A DNA stretch of 64,000 nucleotides from Lojkania enalia (Eukaryota > Ascomycota > Dothideomycetes > Pleosporales), in NCBI GenBank assembly GCA_010094045.1, contig ML986608.1:127343-191342 (forward strand), written 5' to 3'. Within the stretch, counting starts at the first letter, position 1; the number at the start of each line of letters is the position of its first letter. The notes below the pieces were generated by a model. It was not told the origin of the DNA, searched no databases, and saw only the letters and a program-made list of their open reading frames with translations. Shown piece by piece: positions 28,450-40,390 of the stretch. A program made the position numbers and the translations under genes.

Positions 28450-28794
28450 TATTATAGATACTCTTATACTAGAGCCTATTAAGGTATAGAATTCTATATA
28501 GATAAGCGAGTAGAGCTAGATTATATAAATAGCTTAGCAACTTAGTTGAAACTAAGCTACTAAGCCCGCTTAGTCGTAGGTAGGCGACTAAGTAGAAGAA
28601 TAGTAGAAAGACTAAATTATATTTAACAACCTTATAATTCTAACCTTTATAGCTCTTTATAGTTAACTTAAATATCCTTTATATACTCTATTTATATACT
28701 TCTATTATAAGCCTATAAGAATAATCTTTTAGTAGTATATAATTACTCTTAGTTATTACCCTATCCTATACTCGGCCAACCTAAGGCCGTTATA
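28450..28794 (+). repeat. 3' LTR of G4
   Basis: 345 bp, starting TATTATAGATACTC and ending GGCCGTTATA; differences from the 5' LTR are largely transitions. Confidence 0.93.
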
Positions 28795-30001
28795 AAAAGA
28801 TTCTAATACTTTATATATCTTCTTATTTATTATATATACTTTAGCCTCTTAATATAGTTTACTTCTTACTATTAAAGCTAAAGTATTTATATTATATATA
28901 AGACTTAGCACGCTAATACATCTACTATATTAATAAAGAAAACTTCTTTCCAGCTTTTAGGAACGTATTTTTTAATATATTTACGTATAAGAACTATTAA
29001 AAGGCCTTTAAGGTAATAGAAATTATTCTTTTAAACGCGTAGGTTATATTAGATTATCTTAATATATAACTATATTCTCTACTAGAACTACTTTTATAAG
29101 AAAACTTTTAATAGTCTAAAACTCTAAATAATATATATAAATTTAGGTTACAATTAATACTTATATAAAAGTTCTTTATATAATTACTAAAAGAGGTGTA
29201 AAAAGAATTCTTATAGCTTATAAAAGGTACTAAGTTAATACTATATTAGAATATACTTCTTTAAACTCGCAACTCTAAGCTTAAAAGGTAATTAGAAGAA
29301 GTAACTAAGTATAAAATATATAAAAGAAAGTATATTTAGTATAGTAGTATAGTATTATATAGTAAGGGATCTTTATATATAACTATTAAAGTATCTATAG
29401 GCTCTCAGCCCTTTAAGAAAACTCGTAGTACTAATACTTAAGAAAGGGTCTAACCAGCTTAATACTACTATAGTAACTATAGTAAGACTAGATATAATAT
29501 TTATACGTACTAAAAGGATAGTAGAGAAAATTCTAAATTAGATAAAAGTATATTATATATAGAATCTCTTATTAGTATTAAATAAATTAACTTTTTATAT
29601 ATAGTATTTGTTGCGCTAAGAAAAAGTAGCCGCTTTAATAGAATAGCCGCTTTAATAGTAGAATATATTATATATTAATTTAAATAGGCCGTTAAAAGTT
29701 TAGTAAGGTAATAGCTTACTTATACTAATAGCTTACTTATAAACTATATTATATAAAGGTTGAAAAAATTAATAGAGTAGACTATTTACTCTTATAAGCT
29801 GTTTACTTATAAAATATACTAAAAGTTAGAATAAACTACTAGAAATAGTAAGATACTATATCTAATTAGAATATATTAGATAATAGATTAAAAAGCTTTA
29901 GAATAAACCTATAAAAAAGAAAGTAGATATTATAAATATAAGTTACTAAATAGTATTACTTCTATAATTAGAGCTTAACCTAATATTAGCTACTATAAGA
30001 G

Positions 30002-30541
30002 TATTATAAATACAGAATGCTAAGAGATACTACTTCTATAGTTAGGGCTTAATCTAATATTAGCTACTATACAGGTCAACTCAGACGAGGACTAATAAGG
30101 TAGTAACAAGCAGAAGTATATTAAGGACTAGTTATTAGACAGCGAGTAGTAGGACTGTAGAAACTAGAGAGATAATTAGTTAGATAATAAGGTATAGTAC
30201 AACCTATATACGTAATAATAGCAGAAGTATCAGGTATAGTAGGTTAGACCTAACAGACCTAACAGATCTGATAAGTAGAGGCTTAGCGGTCTTAGACCTA
30301 GCTATATAAGACGGAAGATCTTCTTAGTAGATTAGGTCCTATATAGTTATTCTCGCAGATTTATCTCGTTACTCTATTAGACTTCTAAATATACTTATTA
30401 TATTCGAAGAACCAGCGAACCTAATACCCTCTCTTTACTAAAGCTACTACCTCTAACTAATCTAATATAAATAAGGCTCTAGCGCGTATACAACTGCAAC
30501 AGCAGTTATTATATATACTAGTAGTATATAGGTTAGTAATA
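30002..30541 (+). repeat. 5' LTR of G2-1
   Basis: 540 bp, from TATTATAAATACAG to GGTTAGTAATA (TG and CA ends altered by RIP). Identical in length to its partner. Confidence 0.93.
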
Positions 30542-33500
30542 TAATAACTACCTAATATTAAGAGAATAGGAACTATCTAAAGATGTCTACTACATCGTAA
30601 AGTTAAGTTATAATAACCTAAAGGCTATAAGCCCTAGAAGAAGTTATAGCATAAAAAGTATAGGAATAGGAGACCTATATTATATAGATATAATATAAGC
30701 TAGCTGTAGCTAGAGCCGACCTAGTTAAAGCTAAATAATAAGTATAAGCTAAGATAGCTTTACTAAAGAAATTTAATAGTAAGAAAGAATATGTTAACCC
30801 TTTTCTTATATTAATAGAGCTGTACTTTAGGTTTAACAGTACGACCTTCTTCTTAGATAAGGATAAGATCTTAGCTATAATAATAAATATAGAAGAGATA
30901 CTACTAGTATAAGCTAAACTATTTATAGCCGATTAGCTAGAGAATAGAAGTAATATAAAGAAGACTAGGAAATCTATAGACGAACCCTTTAAGAGTTGGG
31001 AAAGATTTAAGGATAAGGTCCAAAATATCTTTAGAGAAGTAGATATAGAATAAGAAGTATAAAGGAAACTACTAAGGTTAACCTAGACTAAAAGGGTAAT
31101 AGATTATACCATAGAGTTCTAGAGATTTAGTACTAGACTAGGATAGGATAATAGCGTATTAGTAAGAATCTTCTATAAAGGGCTTAAAGATAAGGTTAAG
31201 AACGACCTAGCTAGAGAGGAAAGGCTAATAAAGCTATTAGAAATAATCAAATTGGTAGTTAGGATTAACAACTATTAACACGAGCGGGAGATAGAAAAAT
31301 AATCTTAGCCGCAAGTATTTATACTAACTAAAAAGGAAAGTAAGATAGTACTATAGGATAATAATCTAATAGTCCTAGGAAAAGTCGAAAAGGATAAGGG
31401 AAAGAACTACTAATAATTAAGGATAAGCAATCTTAAAAAAGAAAGGCTTAAAAAGGATGTCTTCTATATAGATAAAAAGGGTACTATGCGAAAGAATGTT
31501 TAAATAAGAAGAAAGAAGCTAGAATAATAATTACGCAGCCTACTAATAGATGCTAATAACTAACGTAGTATTAGATATATTATACGGATAATAAATGCGG
31601 AATATATTACTCAGTAAAAGAAGGAAGCAATTATTAGCTACAACTAAAAAGGGTAGTAGTAGTTATTAGATACACGGAATACTTACTAGGTATACTAAAA
31701 CTCGATAGCATAATAATTCTAGAGAGAATAAAGTAAAAGAAGTACTAGATCTATAATAAAATATACTAAGTAAAACTATACCCCTAGAAATATTAGAATA
31801 TACCGTTTAAAGAAGCAACGTTCCGAAACAACTAGAGCGTATTAGAAGCCGTAGTAAAATTAGTAGGAAAAGTTACGAACGAAGAAATATTCGAGTATAT
31901 ATAAGAGATATACTAAAGCTACTCTATAGAACTAGTAAAGGGTAAAAAAGGGAAATATATACTACCCTATAAGAATAGCTGCGAAAAAGATTAGGCCAGC
32001 TATTACTAGGATAATTGCTAGATATATAAGGGTATTAAGATAAAGCTAGGAGTGTAGCCGAAAATAGATACGTAATTATTACTAAAAATCTTACTATCTT
32101 AAGATAAAATAGAGGATTATATAGAAAACGGGTATTATTAGATTTATAGAAGTCTAATTTACCTTAAAACTAAATATCTATACCGGCTTAGTAAAATTGT
32201 TATAGAAGCTAAAAAGCCGAGAAAGATAGTCTTAGAGGTAAGAGAAATATAGGGAGACGTTAGAGGGCGACTTAATATTACAGCTCGTAAGATAATAGGA
32301 GTAAGTATACCTAAAGAGGAAGAATATCCTAAGAATAATATATATTTAGAAGAATATAAAGTTTTAAACTAGAAATAATATATAGTTAAATACTAGTACT
32401 ACTAAGATATATTTAGAGTATTTAGATAGTAAGGATTAGATAAAGATTACCAACTAATTAAATAGCAATAGTATTTCTTAGAATAGAAGTATAAGATATA
32501 TAGTAAATAGGTAAAGGCCGCTCACGCCTAAGAACTATAGATAAGATACAGTATAGATAGATATCTACTATATAGAGAAGAGAAGGAGAAGGTAGAGTTC
32601 TTCCTATCTTAGCTAAAAAACTAAGTAGCCTCTAAGGTAATAGCTATACCGAGAAACCGGGCAGGAAAGCTATTAGAAAGGTTACTAGTATAGTACCTTT
32701 ATATATAGTACTCTGAGCGGAGTTTAACGGAAAGAAGCTTAAAATACTACTTAATAGTAGAGCTTCAGACACATTTATATTAGTATAATAGGTTTATAAG
32801 AATAATATAGAGTAGAGAGAAAAAGCAGTACCTTATATAATATATCTAGTAGATAATAAGCTAATAGACTATAGTAGAGGAGTTATACTAATATAAACTA
32901 AGAAGCGAGCGCTTAATATTATAGGATATACTAATATAAAGAGTATTAATATTATAAACCTAGGAAAATTTAATATATTACTAGGTATAGACTAGCTAGC
33001 TAAATATAATTCTAGAGTAGATTAGCAGTAAGGGATAGTTTATAAGCTATAGAGCCGTACTAGAACGGAGCGGATAGTAGGATAGTATAAGGTAAGATAT
33101 CCTTCGGGTCTACAGTTAATATAGAGAGTATTAGTAGCTATAATAGTAAAATATCTTAAGAAAATAAAATAGACGCTAGATATTATTATAGTTTAAAAAG
33201 TATATAAAAAACTATAAGACGATAGTATACTTTAAGAAATCTAAGAAGATTATAGCGAATTTGCAGAACTATATAAAGAAGTAGAAAACGGAGGATTATC
33301 TAAGTATAAGGAATACAACTATAAAATTATTATCGAGGATAAAAGGAAACTAAAACCTAATCTAATATACGACTTAAACTAAGAGTAAAGAGAAGAACTT
33401 AAAAAGTATATCTAAAAGAATTTAGTAAGAGGGTATATATAACTAAGCTAAAGTAAAATAGCTTCGCTAATAATATTCGTACTAAAAAAGAATAGTAAAC

Positions 33501-36181
33501 TAAGATTATATATAGACTATAAACAACTAAATAACGCAACTAAAAAAAATAGATATCTATTACCTAGGATAATAGAACTTATAAGTTAATTATAAGAAGC
33601 TAAGTAGTTTATAAAGTTTAATATAAGAGAAGAATACTACTAAATTCGGATAAAGGAGGGCTATAAATAGAAAATAGTATTTAAGATAAGAGAAGGTCTT
33701 TTTAAATATCTAGTAATACTATTTAAACTTATAAATATACTAGTAACCTTCTAAGCGGTTATAAATAATGTGTTAAGGGAATACTTAGACGTATTTATAA
33801 CGGTATATTTAGATAACATTCTAGTCTATATAAATAGATTACTAAGAGAGTATAAGAAATATATTAGAAAAGTACTAGCAAAACTATAGGAGTATAAGTT
33901 ACTTATAGCCCCAGAAAAATACGAGTTTTATAAGACGGAAATAGAGTTCTTAGAGTTCTAGATATCTAGAGACGGTATTAAGATAGAATAGGAAAAGATT
34001 AAAATAATACTAGAATAGCTAGTACCTACTTTAATTAAATAAGTCTAATCCTTCTTAAGCTTTACAAATTTCTATAGAAAATTTATAAGTAGGTACTCTA
34101 GAATAGTAGTACCCTTAATAGAGATTACTAAGAAAGAAAAAGGGTTTAAGTAGTAGAAAGTATAGTAAAAAGCCTTTAAAGAACTAAAAGCTTACTTTAC
34201 TTTAGTATTAATACTAAGGATGCTAGATCTAGAGAAGTAATTCTAAGTGGAAACTAATACTTTAGATAAAGTAATAGGCGCTTACTTAAGTTAATAAGAT
34301 AAAAATGGAAAATAGAGGCTACGAGCCTACTTTTCTAGAAAAATAAAACTAGAAGAACTCAACTACAACGTGCATAATAAGGAACTATTAGTAGTAGTTA
34401 AAGCGTTAAGAGAATAGCGAGTATATTTAGTAGAAACTAAATACCTATTTAAAGTCTAAATAGATTATAAAAACCTTATATATTTTTAATAATAAAGAAA
34501 CTTATAGAAAGATAAATATAATAGGCGAAACGATTAGTAGACTACAACTTTAAAATAACGTACTAGAAAGGGTTAGAAAATACAGCTATAGACGTATTAA
34601 GTCGCCGAGCCAACTATATAACTAAGGAAAAGTATAAAAGAAACGTGATCCTAAAAAAGGAATTAGATAGATCTCTTATATATAACTACTCGTAAGTCGC
34701 TTAGGTTATAAAACTAACTATACTAGAGTAAATTTAATAGTAGAAGCTAAGGGATATATAGATAGTAGAATAATATTTAACGAGTAGTAAAGAAGTAAAA
34801 ATAATTGAAAACGCAACTTAGAAACAACTATATATATATCTACATATATAATAGCGGATAATAAAAGAATTATATAAATTACTAGAATAGAGATATTTAG
34901 AAGTAGTAGAAATAAAGTAAAAGCTAAGAAAAAGTTTTACCCTTACTAACGCAAGAAGAGAAGTATAAGATATACTCTATAAATACTTAGAATGCGGAAA
35001 GAATAAGGCTACAAGATATAAGTCTTATAAATTCTTATAGCTATTAGAAGTATCTAAAGGACTATAGGAATGGATTACAATTAATTTTATAACTAAGCTA
35101 TTAGAATTAGTAGAGCTAGAATTAAAAAGAAGATGCGATATAATTATAAATATAGTAGATTAGCTAATAAAATATATATACTTTAGACTAGTATTAAAAA
35201 TAATAATAGTATCTAAACTAGTATACGAATTATTATATATAGTATTTGCGGAGTATAAAGTTCTAAAGTATATTACCTTAGATAGAAATAAGTTGTTTAT
35301 ATCTAAATACTAGTAAGGATAGATAGAGAAAATAGAAATCTAATAATAGATATCTACTAGTTTCCACCTATAAATAGACGGCTAAATAGAATAAGTTAAC
35401 TAGAATCTAGAAATATATTTAAAGATATATATTAATAAATAATAAAATAATTAGGTTAAACTATTATCTATAGTATAGATAGCTTATAATAGAATAACCT
35501 AGAGTATTATAGGGACTATACCCTTTAAAGCTAACTATAGATAGAAAGCCGTTACGTATTAGGAATAGAAAGAGAAGAAATCTCTAGTTCTACTAGCAGA
35601 CTAGAAAGCTAAAGAAATAAAGGAAGTCTATAATTAACTTAAGGAAAAGATTTAGTTAAAAAATCTTAGAATAGTAGAATAAGCTAATAAGTTAAGAATT
35701 AAGGGATTAACTTTTAAAGAGGGGGGTAAAGTTTTCCTGTTAATAAAAAACTTAAAGACTAAGAGACCTATAAAAAAGTTAGATTATAAAAGAATAGGAC
35801 TATTTCTAATTAAAGAATAGATTAGACCTATAAATTTTAAACTAAAGCTATTAAGTAATATAAAAGTATATCTAGTATTTTATAAGTTAAAACTAGAACT
35901 AGTACTAGATAATATACTACTATAAGAAACTATCGATATAGAACTAGAATAAGAATATAAAGTAGAATATATACTAGTAAGAAAGCGGTTTAGACGTTAG
36001 TAGAAGTATCTAGTAAAGTAGAAAGAATACCTATAAGAGAAAAGTTTATAGGAACTAGTATAAAACCTTACTAACTATACTATAAAGTTAAAGGAGTTTT
36101 ACTAGAAGGCTAGAATAATAGATTATTAAGTAAAGTCTAGTTAGAAAATAATAGTAGTAGTAATATAAAAGAAGCTTCTTA

Positions 36182-36670
36182 TATAGAACTCAGAGTAATA
36201 GTAGAAAGTGCTTTAGATCCGGTAGACCTTCTCTCCTCTTCCTCCAACTTCTCTTACTCTTCTATTAACTTTACCTCTCGTTTTCTAAGGTCTAAACTAT
36301 ACTCTTCTAGAAAATAGACGTATTTCTTAGCGCGCTTTAAATAAGAAAGAACTACCTAATAGCAACGCGTAAATTCCTTAAAATAATAAATCTCCTCTTT
36401 CTTAGCAGCTATAAAATTCTAATAAGTAGAGGTAGACTTCTTATAAGCCTTTAATATATTTGCTAGAAAATAGCGAAGGGTATCCTTAGTTAGAGAAAGA
36501 TTGTAGGATAGACTCTAAGAAAGGTACTCTCTATATATAGAAGAAAGAGTAGTATTACTATAGTAGTTATAGTTTATAGACTAATAGTTTAAATAATAGT
36601 AAGATAGATCTATTATAATATCTAGGGAAAGAATTAAGTAACTAGTATAATAGTTATAGGTAGAAGTATT
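36182..36670 (-). pseudogene. Antisense open frame between pol and 3' LTR of G2-1
   Basis: Reading opposite to the element, this frame runs about 160 codons with only TAG/TAA interruptions, all explainable as Gln codons hit by RIP. The C-terminal half is strongly charged and predicted helical: FLEEYSLDLRKREVKLIEE, then a Glu-rich EKLEEEERR stretch, which suggests a coiled coil. The N-terminal half is Tyr/Ser/Leu rich. The same frame is present in copy G2-2 at about 59053-59590, with most residues kept. I recognise no family. It could be an antisense accessory ORF of the element or a captured host fragment. Confidence 0.5.
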
Positions 36671-36932
36671 TTCGCGTTAAACTTTTAGTATAGTAGAAGG
36701 AAAAAAGGAAGAAGAATAGGGCTATACTCGCGAGCTAAGTAGGACCTACTAGAATATATAAAGTACCGACCCTAGAATAGAAAAATATAGATGTAGTACT
36801 ATAATACACCTACGTAGAATATATTAGAAGCTAGAATAAGCTGCTAGAAATAGTAGGGTACTATACCTAGACGGAATAAATAAGATAATAGATTAAAGAG
36901 CTTCGGGATAAACCTATAAAAGGGGAAGCAGG

Positions 36933-37472
36933 TATTATAAATATAGAATACTAAGAGACACCACTTCTATAGTTAGGGTTTAATCTAATATTAGCTACTA
37001 TATAGGTTAACTTAAACGAGAACTAATAAGGTAGTAATAGGTAGAAGTATATTAAGGACCAGTTATTAAATAGTAAGTAGTAGGACTATAGGAACTAGGG
37101 AGATAATTAGTTAGATAATAAGGTATAGTACAACCTATATATATAATAATAATAGAAGTATTAGGTATAGTAGGTTAGACCTAATAAACCTAATAGACTT
37201 AATAAGTAGAAGTTTAGTAGTCTTAGACTTAGCTATATAAAATAGAAGATTTTTTTAGTAGATTAGGTCTTATATAGTTATTCTCGCAGATTTATCTTAT
37301 TACTCTATTAGACTTCTAAATATACTTATTACATTTAAAGAACTAGCGAACCTAATACTCTCTCTTTACTAAAGCTACTACCTCTAACTAATCTAATGTA
37401 AATAAGGCCCCGGTATATATACGACTGTAACAGCGGTTATTATATATACTAGTAGTATATAGGTTAGTAATA
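36933..37472 (+). repeat. 3' LTR of G2-1
   Basis: 540 bp, preceded directly by the polypurine tract and followed by the duplication AAGAG. Confidence 0.93.
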
Positions 37473-37525
37473 AAGAGCTAGTTTAGATAAAAGCTAATAA
37501 GAAAATATTATATAGATATATATTA

Positions 37526-39374
37526 ACGTATTCTACTATTAAAGCGGCTAAACTATTAAAGCGGCTACTTTTTCTTAGCGCAACGAATACTATATATAAA
37601 AAGTTAATTTACTTAATACTAATAAGAGATTCTATATATAATATACTTTTATCTAATTTAGAATTTTCCCTACTATCCTTTTAGCACGTATAAGTGTTAT
37701 ATCTAGTCTTACTACAGTTACTATAGTAGCGTTAAGCTGGTTAAGCCCTTTCTTAAATATCAGCACTACAAATCTACTTAAAGGGCTAAGAGTCTATAGA
37801 TACTTCAGCAGCTATATATAAAGATCCCTCGCTATATAATACTATACTGCTATACTAAATATACTTTCTTTTATGCGTTTTACGCTTAGTTACTTCTTCT
37901 AATTACCTTTTAAACTTAGAGTTACAAGCTTAAAGAAGTGTATTCTAATATAGTATTAACTTAGCACCTTTTATAAGCTGTAAGAATCCTTCTTATACCT
38001 CTTTTAGTAATTATATAAAGGACTTTTATATAAGTATTAATTATAATCTAAATTTATATATATTACTTAGAGTTCTAGACTATTAAAAATCTTCTTATAG
38101 AAGTAGTTCTAGTAGGGTACGTAATTATATATTAAGGCGATCTAATATAACCTATACGTTTAGAGGAACAATTCCTATTACTTTAAAGGCTTTTTAATAA
38201 TTCTCGTATATAAACACGTTAAAAAACGCGTTCTTAAAGGCTGGAAGGAAGCCTTCTTTATTAATATAGTAGATATATTAGCGCGCTAAGTCTTATACGC
38301 GCTATAAATACTTTAGCTTTAATAGTAAGAAATAAACTATATTAAGAGGCTAAAGTATATATAATAAATAAGAAGATATATAAAGCGTTAGGATCTTTTA
38401 TATAAGGTAGTAATCTTTAAATTCTTAGTTAAGGTAGCTTTTATAGCTGTCTAAAATAAGTAGCCTATATAACCCTACCTAACATATCTTTATATACTTA
38501 TTAAAGTACTTTAGCTACTTAAGACTAAGCGCGTTATTTATCCAGCCGTTCTTAAAGACTAAAATTTTCCAATTGTATAGTATACCTACTTCTTTATACT
38601 ATATAGAGATATAAATGCGTCTTTTATAGATAATAAATAGCGGGGTTGTATATATAGTAGTATAGATACTTTAAATAACTATAACCTACTCGCGATTATC
38701 TAGCTATATAAGAGTAGACCTTATATAATATTCTAAACCTATAACAACCTTTATAGTACTAATAATACCTATTTAAAAGCCTATTTTATTAAAATTATAG
38801 ATATTATTATTATATATACTATATTTCGCAATTATATTCTATATAAGCTTAAACTACGCGTTAATAACCTCTAGATTCTCTTATTTTATTTTTTAGTAAT
38901 CCTTTACTTAATTAAAGGCTATTTTAAACTTATTTATATATACTATAAATCGTTTAAACTAATTCTTTCTTATAGATATTCTACTATATACGCCTAATAG
39001 TTTATCTACTATATCTACTATCTTATATAGCCGGGGTGTAAATCCTCGTAAATTAAGGTTAAGAATATATTGTACGATTGTTTATTCTTCGGTTACTATA
39101 AGCTTCTAGTAATTTAGTTGTATATAAGAGCGAAACGCGATTCTATAAAGTCGAGTAGAGAGTCGTTAATATTATATATTAAAAGCTATAGCAGCGCGTT
39201 ATACGCTCTTAAACTGGCCTAATTTATACGCCTGTAAGGTAAGCTCAATTCTACCTTCTTATTAAATTAATAGAAGGTCGTATTATAGATTTATTATAGT
39301 TCGTACGTAGTGTTTATAATACTAAGAAAAAGTGGCCGCTTTAATAGTTTAGCCGCTTCGATGGTAGAATACGT
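37526..39374 (-). mobile_element. Fot1/pogo copy C (1849 bp), minus strand, RIP-inactivated
   Basis: Starts ACGTATTCTACTATTAAAGC and ends GTAGAATACGT with TA on both sides: the mirror image of copy A and exactly the same length. The transposase is on the minus strand. Its DETGF block reads NKIGF near 38790-38815, so the catalytic Asp is lost, and the zinc-knuckle tail is near 37690-37740. It is inserted in the old G2-0 LTR between 37525 and 39377. Confidence 0.92.
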
Positions 39375-39541
39375 TATAGACTAACTATTAAATAGTAAAT
39401 AGTAGAACTATAAAAACTAAGAAGATAATTAGTTAGATAATAAGGTATAATATAATCTATATATATAATTATAGTAGGTATATTTTATATATTCTTATAT
39501 TAAGCTAGAATAGAGTAGATTTAATAGATTTAATAAGCTAG

Positions 39542-39905
39542 TATAATAGCTTCTAATTAGCCGAGTATAAGATAGGATAATAACTAAGAACAATTATATA
39601 CTATAGAGATTATTCTTAAGAGTTTATAATAGAAGTATATAAGTAGAGTATATAAAGGATATTTAAGTAAACTATAAAAAACTATAAAGGTTAGAGTTGT
39701 AAAGTTATTAAATATAATTTAGTTCCTCTACTATTCTTTCTACTTAGTTGTTTAGTTAACTAAGTAGCTAAGTATACTCAGTTGCTTAGTTAACTAAGTA
39801 ACTAAGTATATTATATATTCTGTGCCGATTCTATTTTACTAACTATATAGAGTCCCAGATCTTAATAGAGTCTAGTATAGAGTCCTACTAGAGATATCTA
39901 TAATA
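39542..39905 (-). repeat. Solo LTR of a G4-related family (364 bp) with target duplication
   Basis: The reverse strand matches the 345-bp LTR of G4 over most of its length (the GGCCGAGTATAGG-like start, then the CTTAAATATCC-like and ACTTAGTTG-like parts). It is slightly longer and diverged. The duplication GCTAG is present on both sides (39537-39541 and 39906-39910), so it is a true solo LTR left by recombination, not a broken copy. It sits in the G2-0 LTR. Confidence 0.85.
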
Positions 39906-40156
39906 GCTAGGCTTAGCGGTCTTAGACCTTTCTATAAGTCGATAGATTTTCTTTATAGATTAAGTCCTATATAGTTATTCTTCGTTATTAGTTAGTACTT
40001 CTAAGAATATACTTATTACATTCGAAGAACCGGCGATCCTAATACTCTCTCCTTACTGAAGCCCCCTACCTAACCAACCTAACGCAAATACCGCCCGTCC
40101 CGTTGCACCTGCTGCTGGTAGTTGTTTCTGGCCGGACGAGACGTAGGTTAGTAACA

Positions 40157-40390
40157 GGTGGACCGCTCGCTTGTATAGGCCGCTCGCTTCAAAGGTACGT
40201 TAAAGAAAGAACGCTTTATATAATACTAGATATATACTAGAGATAAGAGCCCTACTAAATATACTATTCGAGCTATCTAGTAAGTAATAGGCCCATACCT
40301 ATTAAATATCAGTCTGGTAATCTAATCTTTACAGGTTCAAGGCTGGCCTAGCAAGCCTAGCAGGTCTATAATACTCCTACGACCTATATC
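40157..40390. other. Transition zone between LTR and gene island
   Basis: Mixed composition. The first 40 bp are GC-rich with two copies of CCGCTCGCTT (near 40163-40195). 40200-40330 is moderately RIP-like, and from there to 40390 the sequence is close to balanced. No gene recognised. Confidence 0.4.

Larger units (their letters stand above)
21973..28794 (+). mobile_element. Complete Gypsy LTR retrotransposon G4 (6822 bp), RIP-inactivated
   Basis: 345-bp LTRs at 21973-22317 and 28450-28794 are flanked by the duplication AAAAG (21968-21972 and 28795-28799). On the plus strand the gag zinc knuckle lies at 23385-23426, with its first two Cys and its His codons changed to Tyr and the last Cys kept. 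RT spans about 25020-25560, with YLDNILVY at about 25477-25500 (family YLDD) and the PILFIDKKE and KLDI blocks before it. RNase H and an integrase core (about 26500-27060) follow. A TAGA microsatellite run (about 27038-27060) falls where integrase normally reads TDGQTDR. The order gag-RT-RH-IN is Ty3/Gypsy. I see no clear chromodomain. Confidence 0.93.
20993..29668 (+). mobile_element. Fot1/pogo copy B, split by Gypsy G4
   Basis: Same family and orientation as copy A. The left TIR begins at 20993, the right TIR ends at 29668, with TA outside both. Removing the Gypsy element G4 (6822 bp) and one 5-bp target duplication from the 8676-bp span leaves exactly 1849 bp, the length of copies A and C. 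The transposase is cut in the segment between the second catalytic Asp and the PSYLSY-like motif. It resumes at 28795 after G4. RIP stops throughout; the DETGF block reads NKISF. Confidence 0.92.
20150..29753 (-). mobile_element. Second pogo family, copy F (host of pogo B), RIP-degraded
   Basis: A minus-strand pogo transposase split by pogo B. Its right end at about 29675-29753 matches (in reverse) the left end of element E at 49.0-49.25 kb, including two units of the 17-bp subterminal repeat. Its coding part resumes at 20992 and runs down to about 20150. It includes the NFDKIGF block near 20480, where the catalytic Asp is kept and Glu has become Lys, and the segment read as PLFIIFKSVYYLS near 20300. 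After a block resembling the second Asp region the frame dissolves into the Copia gag at about 20140. The left TIR is not found, so the copy is truncated there. Confidence 0.7.
30002..37472 (+). mobile_element. Complete chromodomain Gypsy retrotransposon G2-1 (7471 bp), RIP-inactivated
   Basis: 540-bp LTRs at 30002-30541 and 36933-37472 are flanked by AAGAG (29997-30001 and 37473-37477). A first ATG of gag may be 30583. The retrotransposon gag domain reads at about 30770-31270 and a zinc knuckle at about 31455-31520. RT with YLDNILVY is near 33805-33830, then RNase H and integrase (about 34950-35570). Near 35950-36070 is a chromodomain-like segment (EVEYILVRKRF, then a KYLVK stretch), placing it among chromoviruses. 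The polypurine tract AAAAGGGGAAGCAGG touches the 3' LTR. A reverse-strand open frame lies between pol and the 3' LTR. RIP stops run through all domains. Confidence 0.93.
29823..40156 (+). mobile_element. Old Gypsy G2-0: 3' internal end plus one LTR broken by three insertions
   Basis: The pieces line up with the G2 LTR in order: the last ~105 bp of the internal region (29823-29927), LTR start to base 74 (29928-30001), then 37478-37525, 39377-39541, and 39911-40156. The gaps are G2-1, pogo C and a solo LTR, each with its own target duplication. The four LTR pieces sum to 533 bp, against 538-540 bp for intact G2 LTRs. The final ~90 bp (about 40067-40156) are barely mutated and keep the CA end (GGTTAGTAACA), unlike every other LTR here. 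This is the left edge of the gene island. Confidence 0.8.

Noticed and set aside
1..40000. tRNA or rRNA genes in the AT-rich part
   Set aside because: I looked for cloverleaf-like A/B-box pairs and rRNA-like blocks by eye and saw none; a covariance search would be needed to exclude them.
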